From contig NW_027168257.1 in NCBI RefSeq assembly GCF_040954835.1, forward strand, positions 588,501 through 652,500: a DNA stretch of 64,000 bases. Direction: 5' to 3'. The notes under the pieces are model-generated. The model searched no databases, was not told the origin of the DNA, and saw only the letters and a program-made list of their open reading frames with translations. Shown here piece after piece: positions 1 to 9,379 of this stretch. The translations under genes were made by a program, and so were the position numbers. The DNA is from Lepisosteus oculatus. Lineage: Eukaryota > Chordata > Actinopteri > Semionotiformes > Lepisosteidae. How positions within the stretch are numbered: position 1 is the first letter of the stretch; the number at the start of each line of letters is the position of its first letter.

Positions 1-257
1 CTGCCGGTCTGGAGTTATGCAAATGAGGCCGAATTGCATCCCGGGACATGCTGCGAATGCGCAACGGCGACTGCAGATGTGTAGGAAACGGCGCGCTCGT
101 TTTCTCGTTTTGCCCACACTTTTGAGTGTTAGTGTGGCGTGTGAGTGTGTGAAAGAGTGGGCCCAGCAGGAGGCGGTGGCGTGCGGGGCGAGGAGGTGGC
201 CTAGGCTGCGCGATTTGTGCTGTGGGTGCGGGCCGCTTGCAGGGGCCTGTTTAACTC
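1..257 (+). promoter_or_regulatory. U1 snRNA gene upstream (promoter) region
   Basis: GC-rich sequence directly upstream of the U1 gene. A perfect octamer ATGCAAAT at 17-24 lies about 240 bp before the U1 start, where the distal sequence element (Oct-1 site) of vertebrate snRNA promoters is expected. I cannot point confidently to the proximal element, expected about 55 bp upstream. The segment 1-241 is repeated almost unchanged at 27476-27716, where the U1 gene itself is missing. Confidence 0.8.
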
Positions 258-421
258 ATACTTACCTGGCAGGGGAGATACCTTGATCAAGAAGGAGGTT
301 CACCCAGGGCGAGGCTTGGCCATTGCACTCCGGCTGTGCTGACCCCTGCGAATTCCCCAAATGTGGGAATCTCGACTGCATAATTTCTGGTAGTGGGGGA
401 CTGCGTTCGCGCTCTCCCCTG
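258..421 (+). ncRNA. RNU1: U1 spliceosomal snRNA
   Basis: The RNA base-pairs with 5' splice sites as part of U1 snRNP in the nucleus. It starts with ATACTTACCTGGCAGG, the intact 5'-splice-site recognition sequence, and is 164 nt long, the human length. The loop II U1A-binding motif ATTGCAC is at 322-328. The Sm site AATTTCTGG is at 382-390, and the 3' terminal hairpin (GGGGGACTGCGTTCGCGC and its partner) is complete up to CCCCTG. A 3' box follows and an octamer lies upstream, so this is a Pol II snRNA gene that looks functional. Loop I reads GATCAAGAAGG, close to the human U1-70K-binding loop. I see no disabling change. Confidence 0.97.
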
Positions 422-429
422 ATGTGCTT

Positions 430-444
430 GGTCCAAAATCAGAT
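430..444 (+). terminator. snRNA 3' box of U1
   Basis: GGTCCAAAATCAGA begins 9 nt after the U1 3' end and fits the loose vertebrate 3'-box pattern GTTTN(0-3)AAARNNAGA, the signal for snRNA 3'-end formation by Integrator. Confidence 0.7.
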
Positions 445-1054
445 ACAGGAGGGTTAGGACACCACGAGCTGCGTGGCTGCGGAAGGATCCCGGTTCGACA
501 GGAGTGGACGCCGCTGCTGGTTCTCGCTGGCTTTTAGTTAGGGGTCCGGAGAAGCATCTCAAGCTAGTTCCACTACTCTTTCCGGACGTTCATTCCCTTT
601 TCAAAGTCAGTCGTTTTGCTGTAGTCTGCGTTCTTTAGGCTGATTATCGAGGTTAGCCTTTATTTGGTCATGGGGGGCCTCGGTACTGTATGCTGAGTCT
701 AAAGACAGTTTCACCCGTTTTCTGATTGCTCGGTTCTGTACCAGTGCAGACATGTCAAACAGTGAATGGCTGTACCTCTATTGTATCCGTGCTCAATGAA
801 TGAAATCGGTAACAAATGAATATATGTCTAGTTATACGAAAAACGAGTGGTTTATCGACTCATCTTCATTTGCAGATTTAGAGGCAGCTTCGATATTCGT
901 TTTACAGACGGGTTTTTTTTTTTGAATATGGGTCACACACATGCCACAGCAACAAAACATCTCTAGAGATGAGGCTATAGATCACCTTTCCATCCTGCAG
1001 GTTTTCCTCCCAAAGCCTACGGCACCAACGGCGACCCCTGCTGGCCGGGAGAGC
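445..1054. other. Intergenic spacer between U1 and 5S
   Basis: No RNA gene, open frame of note or recognised repeat. It contains a T-rich run near 910-925. The opposite-strand frame over 287-562 is only a shadow of U1 and its flank. Confidence 0.5.
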
Positions 1055-1058
1055 AAAA
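1055..1058 (-). terminator. Pol III terminator of 5S gene
   Basis: AAAA on the plus strand, which is TTTT immediately after the 5S 3' end on the minus strand. Confidence 0.85.
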
Positions 1059-1176
1059 GCTTACAGCACCTGGTATTCCCAGGCAGTCTCCCATCCAAGT
1101 ACTAACCAGGCCTTACGCTGCTTAGCTTCCAAGATCAGACGAGATCAGGCGTGTTAAGGGTGGTGTGGCCGTAAGC
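1059..1176 (-). rRNA. 5S ribosomal RNA
   Basis: Read on the minus strand it begins GCTTACGGCCACACCACC and ends GGTGCTGTAAGC, the vertebrate 5S ends, which pair with each other (helix I). The internal control region is present: box A AGCTAAGCAG, the intermediate element, and box C GGATGGGAGACTGCC. Length is 118 nt with a TTTT stop directly after. It differs from human 5S at a modest number of positions but keeps the TFIIIA contact boxes. It lies 0.64 kb from U1 in opposite orientation, so the two probably belong to one composite repeat unit. It looks functional. Confidence 0.95.
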
Positions 1177-1533
1177 GAAAGCCCTGGCGCCTGACTCGCT
1201 ACTTGAAGCTATGTGTGGCGGGGGTTCCGTGCCCCCCGAGCGGGACTGAAGGATCGTTCGTGTGCAACTCTTTGGAAAGGAGCTGCTTTCCAAATCGCAT
1301 TGCGTGCCTGGATGTTGGCGAATGCGCTCCCTTGTGTTGGCTCGTCCCGCACTGGAGGAGGACAAACAATCTGCACGGAGGAGCACCAGGCAAGTCTTCA
1401 CCAGACAAAAACCTCCAGTGCACAGCACTCTGGAAACATTTCGGGGCTTTCGCGTGTTTATTTCAGCACGTAAAGCGCACCGGTCCAACACGTCGGCCGG
1501 GCGCGCGGCGCCTCCGCCCTGTTGCTGCCCCTG
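1177..1533. other. 5S upstream flank
   Basis: About 360 bp of moderately GC-rich DNA upstream (minus-strand sense) of 5S, with no recognised gene. It ends abruptly where the L1-like ORF1 fragment begins. The overlapping frames on both strands here carry no recognisable domain. Confidence 0.4.
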
Positions 1534-1853
1534 CAGCTGCTTCACTTTTCCCTTTAGTTGCCATCGATTTTTTTGTAGTGCTATACATATACGATTGAGG
1601 TATCTTAGAGTTCTCCTTCGAAGACCCAGCACTCTCTTTTCTTTTCCCAGTGTTACTCATATCGGACTTTTTAAACCTAAAAAAAAATCGTTTTTTCTTT
1701 CAATTATAACTGAAGTTTAAACAACTAGTGTTAAGTCCTTATTTTTCTGTAGTCAAAAAAAGCAAAAATTAACATTCAGGTCATGAAAACCCCAAAAAAC
1801 CTCCCCAACCACTAAACTTTACCTCCCACCTGAGCGCCATCTTGAACGCCCCT
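1534..1853 (-). mobile_element. 5' fragment of ORF1-only L1-like element
   Basis: Minus-strand copy of the first about 320 bp of the element seen in full at 13465-15057. It carries the 5' end GGGGCGTTCAAGATGGCGCT, the short 5' UTR and the start of ORF1 (MSNTGKRKESAGSSKE). The 5' junction sits in the same GCATTCTCTGGTGGT site in spacer A as the other copies, so it descends from the same insertion. It breaks off inside ORF1 near 1534, where unrelated 5S-flank DNA begins. Confidence 0.8.
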
Positions 1854-2482
1854 ACCACCAGAGAATGCTCACGATTTCGGAAGCTGTCTCCGGGACGTGC
1901 TGATTCCACACATCCTGAATAAATCATGATATTGTTAGTTGCTGTAGCTAGACGTTCAAATGAGTTTCATGGCCAGATGGACTGTTTCCTCCAGCGGTAT
2001 AATATTGCAGTGAGACAGCACGATGCCTGCAAGACTATGTCACGCTAAACGCCACAGATTGTGTTTGTCCGTTCGTGTCAGTCGTCCCGCAGCCACGGGA
2101 AGTGGGACACAAACATGCTGCAATGCTTTCAAGACGTTAGGATTTGTTTGTGCAACATCCAAGAAGAGTACTTGTGGCTTGAATGTGAACTGTACGTGCC
2201 CGCCCCCTTTCCTCTGTAGTGCATGAGTTCCTCCCGGCATGCCCTTCGTCATTGTTCTGTCATCTTGTATTTAAAGGGTTGTATCTCTGCTGCTGAAAAT
2301 AAGCAACGGTTTTCTCACAACGCCCTTTGTTCCCAACGGAGCCCTTGTCTGTCATGAAATTCTTCAAAACCTCAAGCTAGAAGAAGAAGAAGACGACAAA
2401 TATGAAGCGTTATAGCAACGACATGCCATGAGACGATCGATAACGATTTCCATAGGATCCCCGCGGTTGCCTGGCAACCGTC
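1854..2482 (+). repeat. Spacer A of the U4/tRNA-Gly unit (U4 promoter side)
   Basis: Repeated at 12853-13464 (minus), 21454-21691 (minus, partial), 22753-22839 (minus, partial), 49731-49969 (partial) and 60900-61525. The last 250 bp is the U4 upstream region and should hold its promoter, but I find no clear octamer. Small open frames shared between copies reflect the duplication and are not evidence of coding. Confidence 0.8.
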
Positions 2483-2628
2483 AGCTTTGCGCAGTGGCAG
2501 TATCGTAGCCTGTGAGGTTTAGCCGAGGCGCGATTATTGCTAGTTGAAAACTTTTCCCAATACCCCGCTTCCGCCGGTTTGCAATACAATCGGCGAAAGC
2601 AATTTTTGACAGTCTCGTCAGAGACTGA
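2483..2628 (+). ncRNA. RNU4: U4 spliceosomal snRNA (variant), copy 1
   Basis: U4 pairs with U6 in the U4/U6.U5 tri-snRNP. The sequence starts AGCTTTGCGCAGTGGCAGTA as in vertebrate U4 and continues through GAGGCGCGATTATTGC, the single-stranded GAAAACTTTTCCCAATACCC, the 3' domain, the Sm site AATTTTTGA and the terminal hairpin AGTCTCGTCAGAGACT. Length is 146 nt. A perfect 3' box follows 7 nt later. The 5' stem-loop that binds protein 15.5K reads CCTGTGAGGTTTAGCC where most vertebrate U4 reads CCAATGAGGTTTATCC. The bulged U and the GA tandem are kept. The change is shared by all five copies in the window, so it is a family variant and not an accident. Confidence 0.95.
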
Positions 2629-2635
2629 GCAAGGT

Positions 2636-2648
2636 GTTTAAAGACAGA
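2636..2648 (+). terminator. snRNA 3' box of U4 copy 1
   Basis: GTTTAAAGACAGA, a perfect match to the vertebrate 3'-box consensus at the usual distance after U4. Confidence 0.9.
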
Positions 2649-3471
2649 TTTGGTCACGGTGATATCATGGTAGAAAGAAACGAGCTTGTTACGTGTCAAC
2701 AGAAACGCTCTTTAGCTCTTTCAGCTTTATGCAGAGAACAGCGTCTGTCGAGATTACTTTTGTGTCAGCGCGAAACGCCGTGTGCTGTCAGTATGATTTC
2801 ATATTGCTCATAGCGGCGCCTGGCTTTTGTCTGTCAAACGTTAGGTTGCGCTTCTTCATGCTGCATCGTCGGCATGAGTGGAGCATTTTAAACGTCTGTA
2901 CTTACTGCGCCCCATAAGAAATCGTTTGTCCCCATTCAAAAGAGATTGTGCGATGTCCTGCAGCGTTCGCAAAGCAAACCTTTGACAGTTTGAAAAGAGG
3001 AATTTATTCTGCTTCCTGTGCGTGCAGTAGTTACAAAGTTGAACGTCTTTACATGATCTGCTGCAGTTTTCAGTGGGTGGGCTTTGTCAAATGGCTTGGA
3101 AAAACGCACTGTGTTTCGGCTCGGGAAACATCATGAGCAGTGTCCTGCATGTTTTCTGTGTATAGCTGTCTTTTAACGCATACAGAATTCATTCGAAATC
3201 ATTGATTTCTCCAATTAACAAGGGTCCCTTTTTGAACCTGCCAGAAGCATTCTTTCAATGTAACAGATTTACTCCGGGGAAGGGCAGCATGACATTGAGA
3301 GTAGCTCAAGCTTTCAGCACCTTTATCTGACTGCATGTATGCAGACACTGCTCAGAATCCCCTGTAAGATTCTCCTTCAATTCCGTTTTGCAGTGCTTTA
3401 GCTCTTTGAAAAGGCTTCGCTTTGCTAGTCACAATCCAAGGCTCATGACAGCATTTGAAAACATTCGCAAC
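2649..3471 (+). repeat. Spacer B of the U4/tRNA-Gly unit
   Basis: About 820 bp between U4 and the antisense tRNA-Gly relic, repeated at 8830-9378, 15174-15740, 21764-22606 (all minus), 27762-28000, 50136-50958 and 61692-62190. Parallel small frames in all copies reflect recent duplication. No gene recognised. Confidence 0.8.
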
Positions 3472-3522
3472 TGCGTTGGCCGGGAATCGAACCTGGGTTA
3501 ACTGCTTTGAAGGCAGCTATGC
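3472..3522 (-). pseudogene. tRNA-Gly relic, 5' part lost, anticodon TCA
   Basis: The minus strand keeps the anticodon arm, T arm and acceptor 3' half of the tRNA-Gly(TCC) gene found whole at 15098-15169. The 5' acceptor strand and most of the D arm (box A) are replaced by unrelated sequence. The anticodon loop reads CTTCAAA, giving TCA instead of TCC. With no box A and no acceptor pairing it cannot be a working gene. The identical lesion is present at 50959-51009, so it predates that duplication. Confidence 0.85.
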
Positions 3523-3526
3523 GCAA

Positions 3527-4125
3527 CACTGGCTCGCTCCAGAATAAATCTCACGTCGAGGGCATATTTTTTTCCATTTTACCGTGAGTCGGGCTCAGCT
3601 GCACAGAGGAGAGAGCAGAGCAATGAGGTTACGGGGACAGGGGAGTCACACGCTGGCGGTTTGAATACGCGGAAGATCACTGAGGGATCCACAGTATATG
3701 GACCCTCCGTGCGCCATCAGTCCGCACTCCGGACTCTGAATCCTGCCATCCGAGTTAAGATCTCGGCGGAACCTGAGGCGCAGTTCCTTCTTAAAACGTA
3801 ATCTGGTGAGCATTTCTAGAATCGTACTTGTATAGATGCAGCCTTTAATGTGTTGCTAGGTTAAAATTGATGACTTCTTGTATTTCAGTAGGCAACTGCC
3901 CTCTTGATTTCGGATTTAATTTCTTTATTACAGGGGCGCTTTTATGATGACAGAGTCATGTTCAGGTACTTTGCTTGATGGAGGAAGCTCATTTCGGACT
4001 CTGTGATCTGCTCACCTGGAAAGGTCTGCTATACTACTACAAGAGAGAAGTAGAGTCTGGAAGAAGGGACAATTTTATGATGCTTTGGAAGATAATGTTT
4101 TTTTTTTCTTATACTGAAAATGAAA
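3527..4125 (+). repeat. R-block (leader of the tRNA-Arg unit), copy without tRNA
   Basis: Block that precedes tRNA-Arg(ACG) at 43604-44323 and 57890-58649. It also occurs at 16748-17165, inverted at 37968-38280, and in part at 51017-51175. The downstream tRNA-Arg is absent here; the block runs directly into the spliced pseudogene. The long frames it creates are conserved only through duplication. Confidence 0.75.
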
Positions 4126-4999
4126 GGTAGTTGTTTCTATATGGACTCAGTCTTTGGAATTTGTATATTTATATATTTCAGTGAACCCTCAGCCATTCCT
4201 TCTGTATTGTAATTCAATTTCTCTTTTAAAATTCTTTCCCCACTTCTAGGACCTGCAGTTGCTGAACTCCACAATGGCTTCTATTGGAAAGTCTGTGACT
4301 GAGACCAAGTAAGTGTTCACTTTTTTATGAAACCATTATTTATTTATTGCATTTTATATAAATGCAATAAAATCATTATGCTCAAACTATGAGAGAGAAA
4401 ATTAAGGATAATTTAAGAAATCAGTCTTGTTTCTATACACAGATGGTATTATTTATTTTCAAAGGAAACCCGCGCGGATTCCCCTGGTGTGCAAGATGTA
4501 CCTGAATACTCTTGATCAGCTTCCTGCTCACTTGAAGAGGGCGTGTATGTGTAAGGCTTCTGTAGTTTCTTTTTGAAATCATTGTTACAACATATTATGT
4601 AAAAGCATGTTGAAAAGAATCTACCTGCATTCCAGCGGCCCTGAGCAAGAGGCCGCTGTCCAGGAGGAAGAGATGCCAGAGGCTGCTCTAGAAACTGAAA
4701 CAGAAGCGGATAAGGAAGGGGAAGATGTGAGCTCTGAAGAACTCTATCAGCAGTAAGACTTTTTTATTTTTCAGATGTATCTATTTTTTACTAAAATTCT
4801 AATTTGTCTTATAGGTATAAAATGTTTAAACCGGTGTTTTATATCCTTACAGGCCCTGAGTAGTTAAAAAGTATCAGCAGGCCGGAAGAGAGTGGCCCAA
4901 GCTGGACTCTATAGAAAGCACTCCCTGGATGCTCCTCTCCTGATTGGATTCAAACAGTACCTTATCAAGGATCTGGGAGTGGCAAATTATTCTCAGGAG
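4126..4999 (+). pseudogene. Spliced pseudogene copy 1 (recombinase-like N-terminal exons)
   Basis: Four exon-like segments with good splice sites match those of copy 2 at 51311-52291. Exon 1 is 4250-4308 (ATG at 4274; MASIGKSVTETK). Exon 2 starts at 4465 (CCHC-like KMCLNTLDQLPAHLKRAC). Exon 3 is 4636-4752 (acidic). Exon 4 is 4853-4999 (HSLDAPLLIGFKQYL). About 217 bp covering the rest of exon 2 and its donor site is missing here compared with copy 2. In exon 4 the reading frame is closed by stop codons near its start in both copies. The exon-4 motif resembles the SAM-like N-terminal domain of fish Crypton or tyrosine-recombinase-derived proteins; this is inference. I cannot name the gene. Confidence 0.55.
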
Positions 5000-7190
5000 G
5001 TATTTATTTTTTAAAGGCATTTAAAATTAAGCAATGGTATCTTCATTGTAAATGTTTTTATTTCTTAGCTTAAAATTCACCCATGTGAAATGATGTCAGC
5101 CATAAACATCATGACTCTATATTTCCTACCTGAATCTATTCTACTTAAATTATTACATTATACACAATTTGAGTTCATTTTAAAAAGTAAAAGGTAATGA
5201 AAGGAATGCATTTTCATAAGAAAGATAATACCGACATGCATGTGATAATCTTCCTTATACCATGTAGTGCATCATTTGGACACTTTGTGGGCTTCAAATA
5301 CAAAGAAAATCATGTTCTATGGTACAAGATAAATACAAAACTTAAGCTTCTTTATAAAGCATAAGCAATCATTTATTACATCGCTTCTTGAATTAAATCT
5401 TTTGACAAGAGGTGAGACTTCTGTTACATTTAAACCCATGTTTAGCTGTGTTTTTTAGATTTAACTGAACCAATTTCTGTGTGTGATAATGTCCTTGAAT
5501 TCTGACAACATCACACTAAATTACATGATATAAAACAGCTAATGTTTCTAGAGATAAAGTTTCTGAGATGCTTCTAATTACTTTTTATTACCAGGGACAG
5601 TTTAATTCACCTTGTACAGTACTGTAAGACCAAGATACTTTTTTTAAAAGTTATTTAACATTTTATAGAACTTTGTCTACTATGGCAACATGATGTGCTT
5701 GGTGAAACTTGGAAAAATACTGCTTGGCCACTTATCTTAAGATAAAGATAGGATAAAGGTTTATCTTTTGCACCTACCTGACCCCCAGGGAAGGCCAATG
5801 CTTTCTAAGTTGATGGTTCCCTACAGTAGACTGTACTTTAATTTCAAAGGTAATGTATATTGACCCAAATCAGTTTTGGAATCCAATCTACTGACGAGAT
5901 GGAGCACATCCTTTTTTCAGGATTTTAGCATCATACGTTTGGTATATTTAGTCCCTAATGATGAAAGAAATGATCATAGAACATTTGGACACTTTGTGGG
6001 CTTGAAATACAAAGCAAATCATGTTCTATGGTACAAGATAAATACAAAACTTAAGCTTTTATTTTAATTAGATTTGTTTATAAAGCATAAGCAATCATTT
6101 ATTACATTAATATATGTGAAAATAACATTTTAGCATCATACGTTTAGTATATTTAGTCCCTAATGCTGAAAGAAATGATCATAGAACATGACATCTAACC
6201 TTACCTGCGGTGTTTTTAATCCCTATTGCTCAATGCACGGTGAAAGCATTCCATACATGTGTCTGACAATGAGGAATGGGCCCCTGAGACAGTCATTTGC
6301 CTGTTTCACAAATGATCGTATTTTACTAGAGATTCTGTTTGGGATTCAGATGTGCATTCGGACAGCAATCCCTTTCAAGAAATGATACGTTCTGGATGAG
6401 GTCAAAGGTGCTGGAACACTGTATCTAGGATGTGTTTGCAGAGACTGTGTGTCTCCTGCTTCAACGCAGTGATAAACAGATGTGCTCCTTTAATTTATTG
6501 GTACATGCCCAGGGCAGTAAGCAGTCTGAGGATTTATTTCCAGATGGCATAGAGCAGTGAAGCAGTGAAGTAGTGCAAAACACTGGATCATTATATTATT
6601 AGAATCTATTCTACTTAAATTATTACATTATACTCAATTTGAGTTCATTTTAAAAAGTAAAAGGTAATGAAAGGAATGCATTTTCATAAGAAAGATAATA
6701 CCGATATGCATGTGATAATCTTCCTTATATCATGTAGTGCGTCATTTGGACACTTTGTGGGCTTGAAATACAAAGAAAATCATGTTCTATGGTACAAGAT
6801 AAATACAAAACTTAAGCTTTTATTTGAATTAGATTTGTTTATAAAGCATAAGCAATCATTTATTACATTAATATATGTGAAAATAACATTTTAGCATCAT
6901 ATGTTTAGTATATTTAGTCCCTAATGCCGAAAGAAATGATCATTTGTTTAACAGGGTCTGTCTCAGAGGATGCAGTACTCCTGAAGGGTCTCAAACCCTA
7001 CATTTCGGATGCCTAGCTGTATCCCTCACATGTGGCACCTCAGAATGACTTCTAACCTTACCTGTGGTGTACTCAGTCCCTATTGCTCAATGCACGGTGT
7101 ACATAGTGCATACATGTGTCTTGAGAATGAGGAATGGGCCCCTGAGACAGTCATTTGCCTGTTTCACAAACAGGGACCTGGACCTAGACC
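5000..7190 (+). repeat. K-block: AT-rich repeat of unknown nature
   Basis: About 2.2 kb of AT-rich DNA with internal repeats. The segment around 5260-5350 recurs at 5980-6060 and 6740-6830, and a segment around 6185-6470 recurs at 53285-53560. Copies elsewhere: 52292-54800 (same orientation), 38900-40430 and 63597-64000 (inverted). No coding potential, terminal repeats or RNA gene recognised. It may be old intron and downstream sequence of the spliced pseudogene, since it follows exon 4 in both copies. Confidence 0.6.
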
Positions 7191-7264
7191 TGGCCCGTAC
7201 AGGGCTCAAACCCGCGACCTTGGCGTTATTAGCACCACGCTCTAACCAACTGAGCTAACCGGCC
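7191..7264 (-). tRNA. tRNA-Ile(AAT)
   Basis: The minus strand reads GGCCGGTTAGCTCAGTTGG and onward, with anticodon loop CTAATAA (AAT) and ends in ACGGGCC plus discriminator A: 74 nt. Acceptor, D, anticodon and T arms all pair. The T loop is TTTGAGC and box B is slightly altered. No T-run is visible within about 25 nt downstream, so termination would be poor. The same unit occurs at 62209-62282 (better T loop and terminator) and as an anticodon-changed form at 40751-40824. Confidence 0.9.
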
Positions 7265-7530
7265 TCACGACAGTGCTCCTCTCTGTGCTGCAAAAAATCA
7301 AACTCAGGGAATTTCTTTTGTCCTCCTTTGAATAGAAAGCCGTGTAATTCAGTGTACGGGCTTTCTCGTGCAGTTTCATGGTTCTTGTAACCCAAATCCT
7401 ACACTGGCCTGAAGTGCCCCCCCATTTCACAGCATTTTTCAGCTGATTTAAAATGTACCTAAAGGAGAAACATTATTGAAGACCATCAATTACCAAGAGC
7501 TTTTGTCAAAGGTTTTGGTGGTCATTTTGA
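7265..7530 (-). repeat. tRNA-Ile upstream flank
   Basis: Sequence 5' of tRNA-Ile on the minus strand, nearly identical at 40825-41094 and joined there to the same SINE. No gene seen. Confidence 0.6.
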
Positions 7531-7800
7531 ATGACCACAGAGCGCTGTGACCTCGGTTTTACATCTCATCCAAAAGACAGCGCCCTTTTACAACACAGCA
7601 TCTCCGTCACTATACTGGGGCATTGGGACCCGCACAGACCTCAGGGTGAGCGCCCCCCCGCCGGCACCATTAACACCGCTTCCAGCTGGAAGCTTTGTTT
7701 TTCCCTGTAGCTCATCCTCATCCAGGTACTGACCTGGCTCACACCTGCTTAGCTTCAGTGGGTTTTCAGTTGCGAGTTGCAAGGGGATGCAAGTGATGGA
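7531..7800 (-). mobile_element. 5S-rRNA-headed SINE (SINE3-like), 3'-truncated
   Basis: On the minus strand the element starts with a 5S-like head (GCTAAGCAGGTGTGAGCC, then GTCAGTACCTGGATGAG). The typical body follows: a stretch like the 5S box-C region, CTCACCCTGAGGTCTGTG, then AGACGGAGATGCTGTGTTG and GTAAAACCGAGG. This matches the 5S-derived SINE superfamily of fishes. The 3' half and tail are missing here, but a tail piece of the same type lies at 33980-34140. A second body copy at 41095-41227 is interrupted by an LTR element. Confidence 0.75.
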
Positions 7801-7821
7801 GCCGCTCGCTGCAAAAGCCAC

Positions 7822-7892
7822 TGCATTGGCCGGGAATCGAACCCGAGCCTCCCGCGTGGCAGGCGAGAATTCTACCACTGAACCACCAATGC
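7822..7892 (-). tRNA. tRNA-Gly(GCC)
   Basis: The minus strand GCATTGGTGGTTCAGTGG continues with anticodon GCC, a T arm GGGTTCGATTCCC and 3' end GGCCAATGC plus A: 71 nt, matching the vertebrate tRNA-Gly(GCC) consensus. Boxes A and B are intact. A TTTT stop lies 5 nt downstream (AAAA at 7813-7816 on the plus strand). It looks functional. It is the only tRNA-Gly(GCC) in the window. Confidence 0.95.
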
Positions 7893-8105
7893 TCAGTGCC
7901 TGGGCCTTCAAAAAAGACGCTTTTTTGGTGCTCTGTGCAAAACGCGTCGACATATGCTTCCAGCTGCAAAATGCCATTTGCGGACGCTGAAGAACTTATT
8001 TCCAAGGCAGCGGGTACAAGCGATTGGGCGTTTTAAAACCACCAGGAACAGCAAAGAGGCGCGCTTCTTTGCTTGTGCCGAAACACACCGACTGAAGGCG
8101 GACAA

Positions 8106-8187
8106 CGTAGTCGGCAGGATTGGAACCTGTGCGGGGAGACCCCAATGGATTTCTAGTCCATCGCCTTAACAACTCAGCCACGACTAC
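8106..8187 (-). tRNA. tRNA-Ser(AGA), B box altered
   Basis: 82-nt serine tRNA with its long variable arm (GGGGTCTCCCCGC) and anticodon AGA. The T loop reads TTCCAAT where TTCGAAT is expected, which hits the most conserved part of box B, and the D arm also deviates (GCTGAGTTG). No T-run follows closely. It may be poorly transcribed. Paralogues with other anticodons lie at 32225-32306 (TGA) and 57217-57298 (GGA). Confidence 0.85.
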
Positions 8188-8829
8188 AGCAAGCCCCACC
8201 GCAGCTGCGTTCTTGCTACAATCTTACCTGGATCGCGAGGCGCCGGCGGAAGCCTATTTCAAAGTCGTTCTCCGTTTCAAAAAAACATTTCCAAAATACA
8301 AGCCTTGCAGACAGACACGCCTCAGAGGACTTAAGGGTGGCTTCATGTCGGAATGATAAAGTCTCCCCGTCCGGACATGAAAATGCCACTTTGTTACACA
8401 CAAAAAAAGAATCAACAACAGAGAAATGCCCACAAGCATTTGAAAAGCCGCACCACGTCGCACTTGAAATAGCTCTTACATTAGTGGTAGATGCAGGAAT
8501 CGCCTTTTTATTTACGCTCTTACCAACGCGATGGAAAGCAAAACAAAGCAAAGCAGAGCAAAACAAAACAAACAAACGAAAACCCTCACGTCCTGCACTT
8601 GCATATAACGCCGTTACGTGCCCAAGCGGTATTGTACGTCATCCTAGCACTGCATCCCGGGTCGTACGATATATGGGAACGAGCACACGCCATGAATCGT
8701 CTCGAATCACTCCCTACAGCTGTAAGGCGCCTTGAAGCGTGCACCCCCAACATTCTTCTTTGCGCATCTGTGAAAGGTAAACTCTTGAGCAAACTCTGAA
8801 CCAGCTCTAAGGAAACTAATCCGATTAGA
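8188..8829 (-). repeat. S-flank: conserved flank of tRNA-Ser units
   Basis: Repeated at 57299-57889, and in part at 28010-28308 and 62890-63240. It contains an AAAACAAAGCAAAGCAG-rich low-complexity stretch around 8535-8570. Several parallel frames on both strands are shared by copies, but no domain is recognisable. Confidence 0.65.
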
Positions 8830-9378
8830 CGTTACTTTGACTCATCCTTTAAGGGACCCTTGTTAATTGGAGAAATCAATGATTTCGAATGAATTCTGTA
8901 TGCGTTAAAAGACAGCTATACACAGAAAACATGCAGGACACTGCTCATGATGTTTCCCGAGCCGAAACACAGTGCGTTTTTCCAAGCCATTTGACAAAGC
9001 CCGCCCACTGAAAACTGCAGCAGATCGTGTAAAGGCGTTCAACTTTGTAACTACTGCACGCACAGGAAGCAGAATAAATTCCTCTTTTCAAAAAGTCAAA
9101 GGTTTGCTGCAGGACATCGCACAATCTCTTTTGAACGGGGACAAACGATTTCTTATGGGGCGCAGTAAGTACAGACGTTTATAAAGCTCCACTCATGCCG
9201 ACGATGCAGCATGAAGAAGCGCAACCTAACGTTTGACAGACAAAAGCCGGGCGCCGCTACGAGCAATATGAAATCAAACTGACAGCACACGGCGTTTCGC
9301 GCTGACTCAAAAGTGATCTCGACAGACGATGTTCTCTGCATAACGCTGAAAGAGCTAAAGAGCGTTTCTGTTGAGACG
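8830..9378 (-). repeat. Spacer B fragment (minus orientation)
   Basis: Minus-strand copy of spacer B, joined at about 8850 to the S-flank. The same S-flank/spacer-B junction occurs inverted at 27995-28012, so 8540-9110 and 27762-28310 form one duplicated junction. It stops at 9378, where the transposon-like insertion begins. Confidence 0.75.
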
Positions 9379-9379
9379 T

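Noticed and set aside
490-560. GGTTCGACAGGAGTGG downstream of U1 as a tRNA B box
   Set aside because: No matching T stem, anticodon arm or acceptor within reach.
2023-3136. Small frames in spacers A and B repeated at five loci
   Set aside because: They are shadows of duplicated non-coding spacers around U4; frames shift or stop differently between copies.
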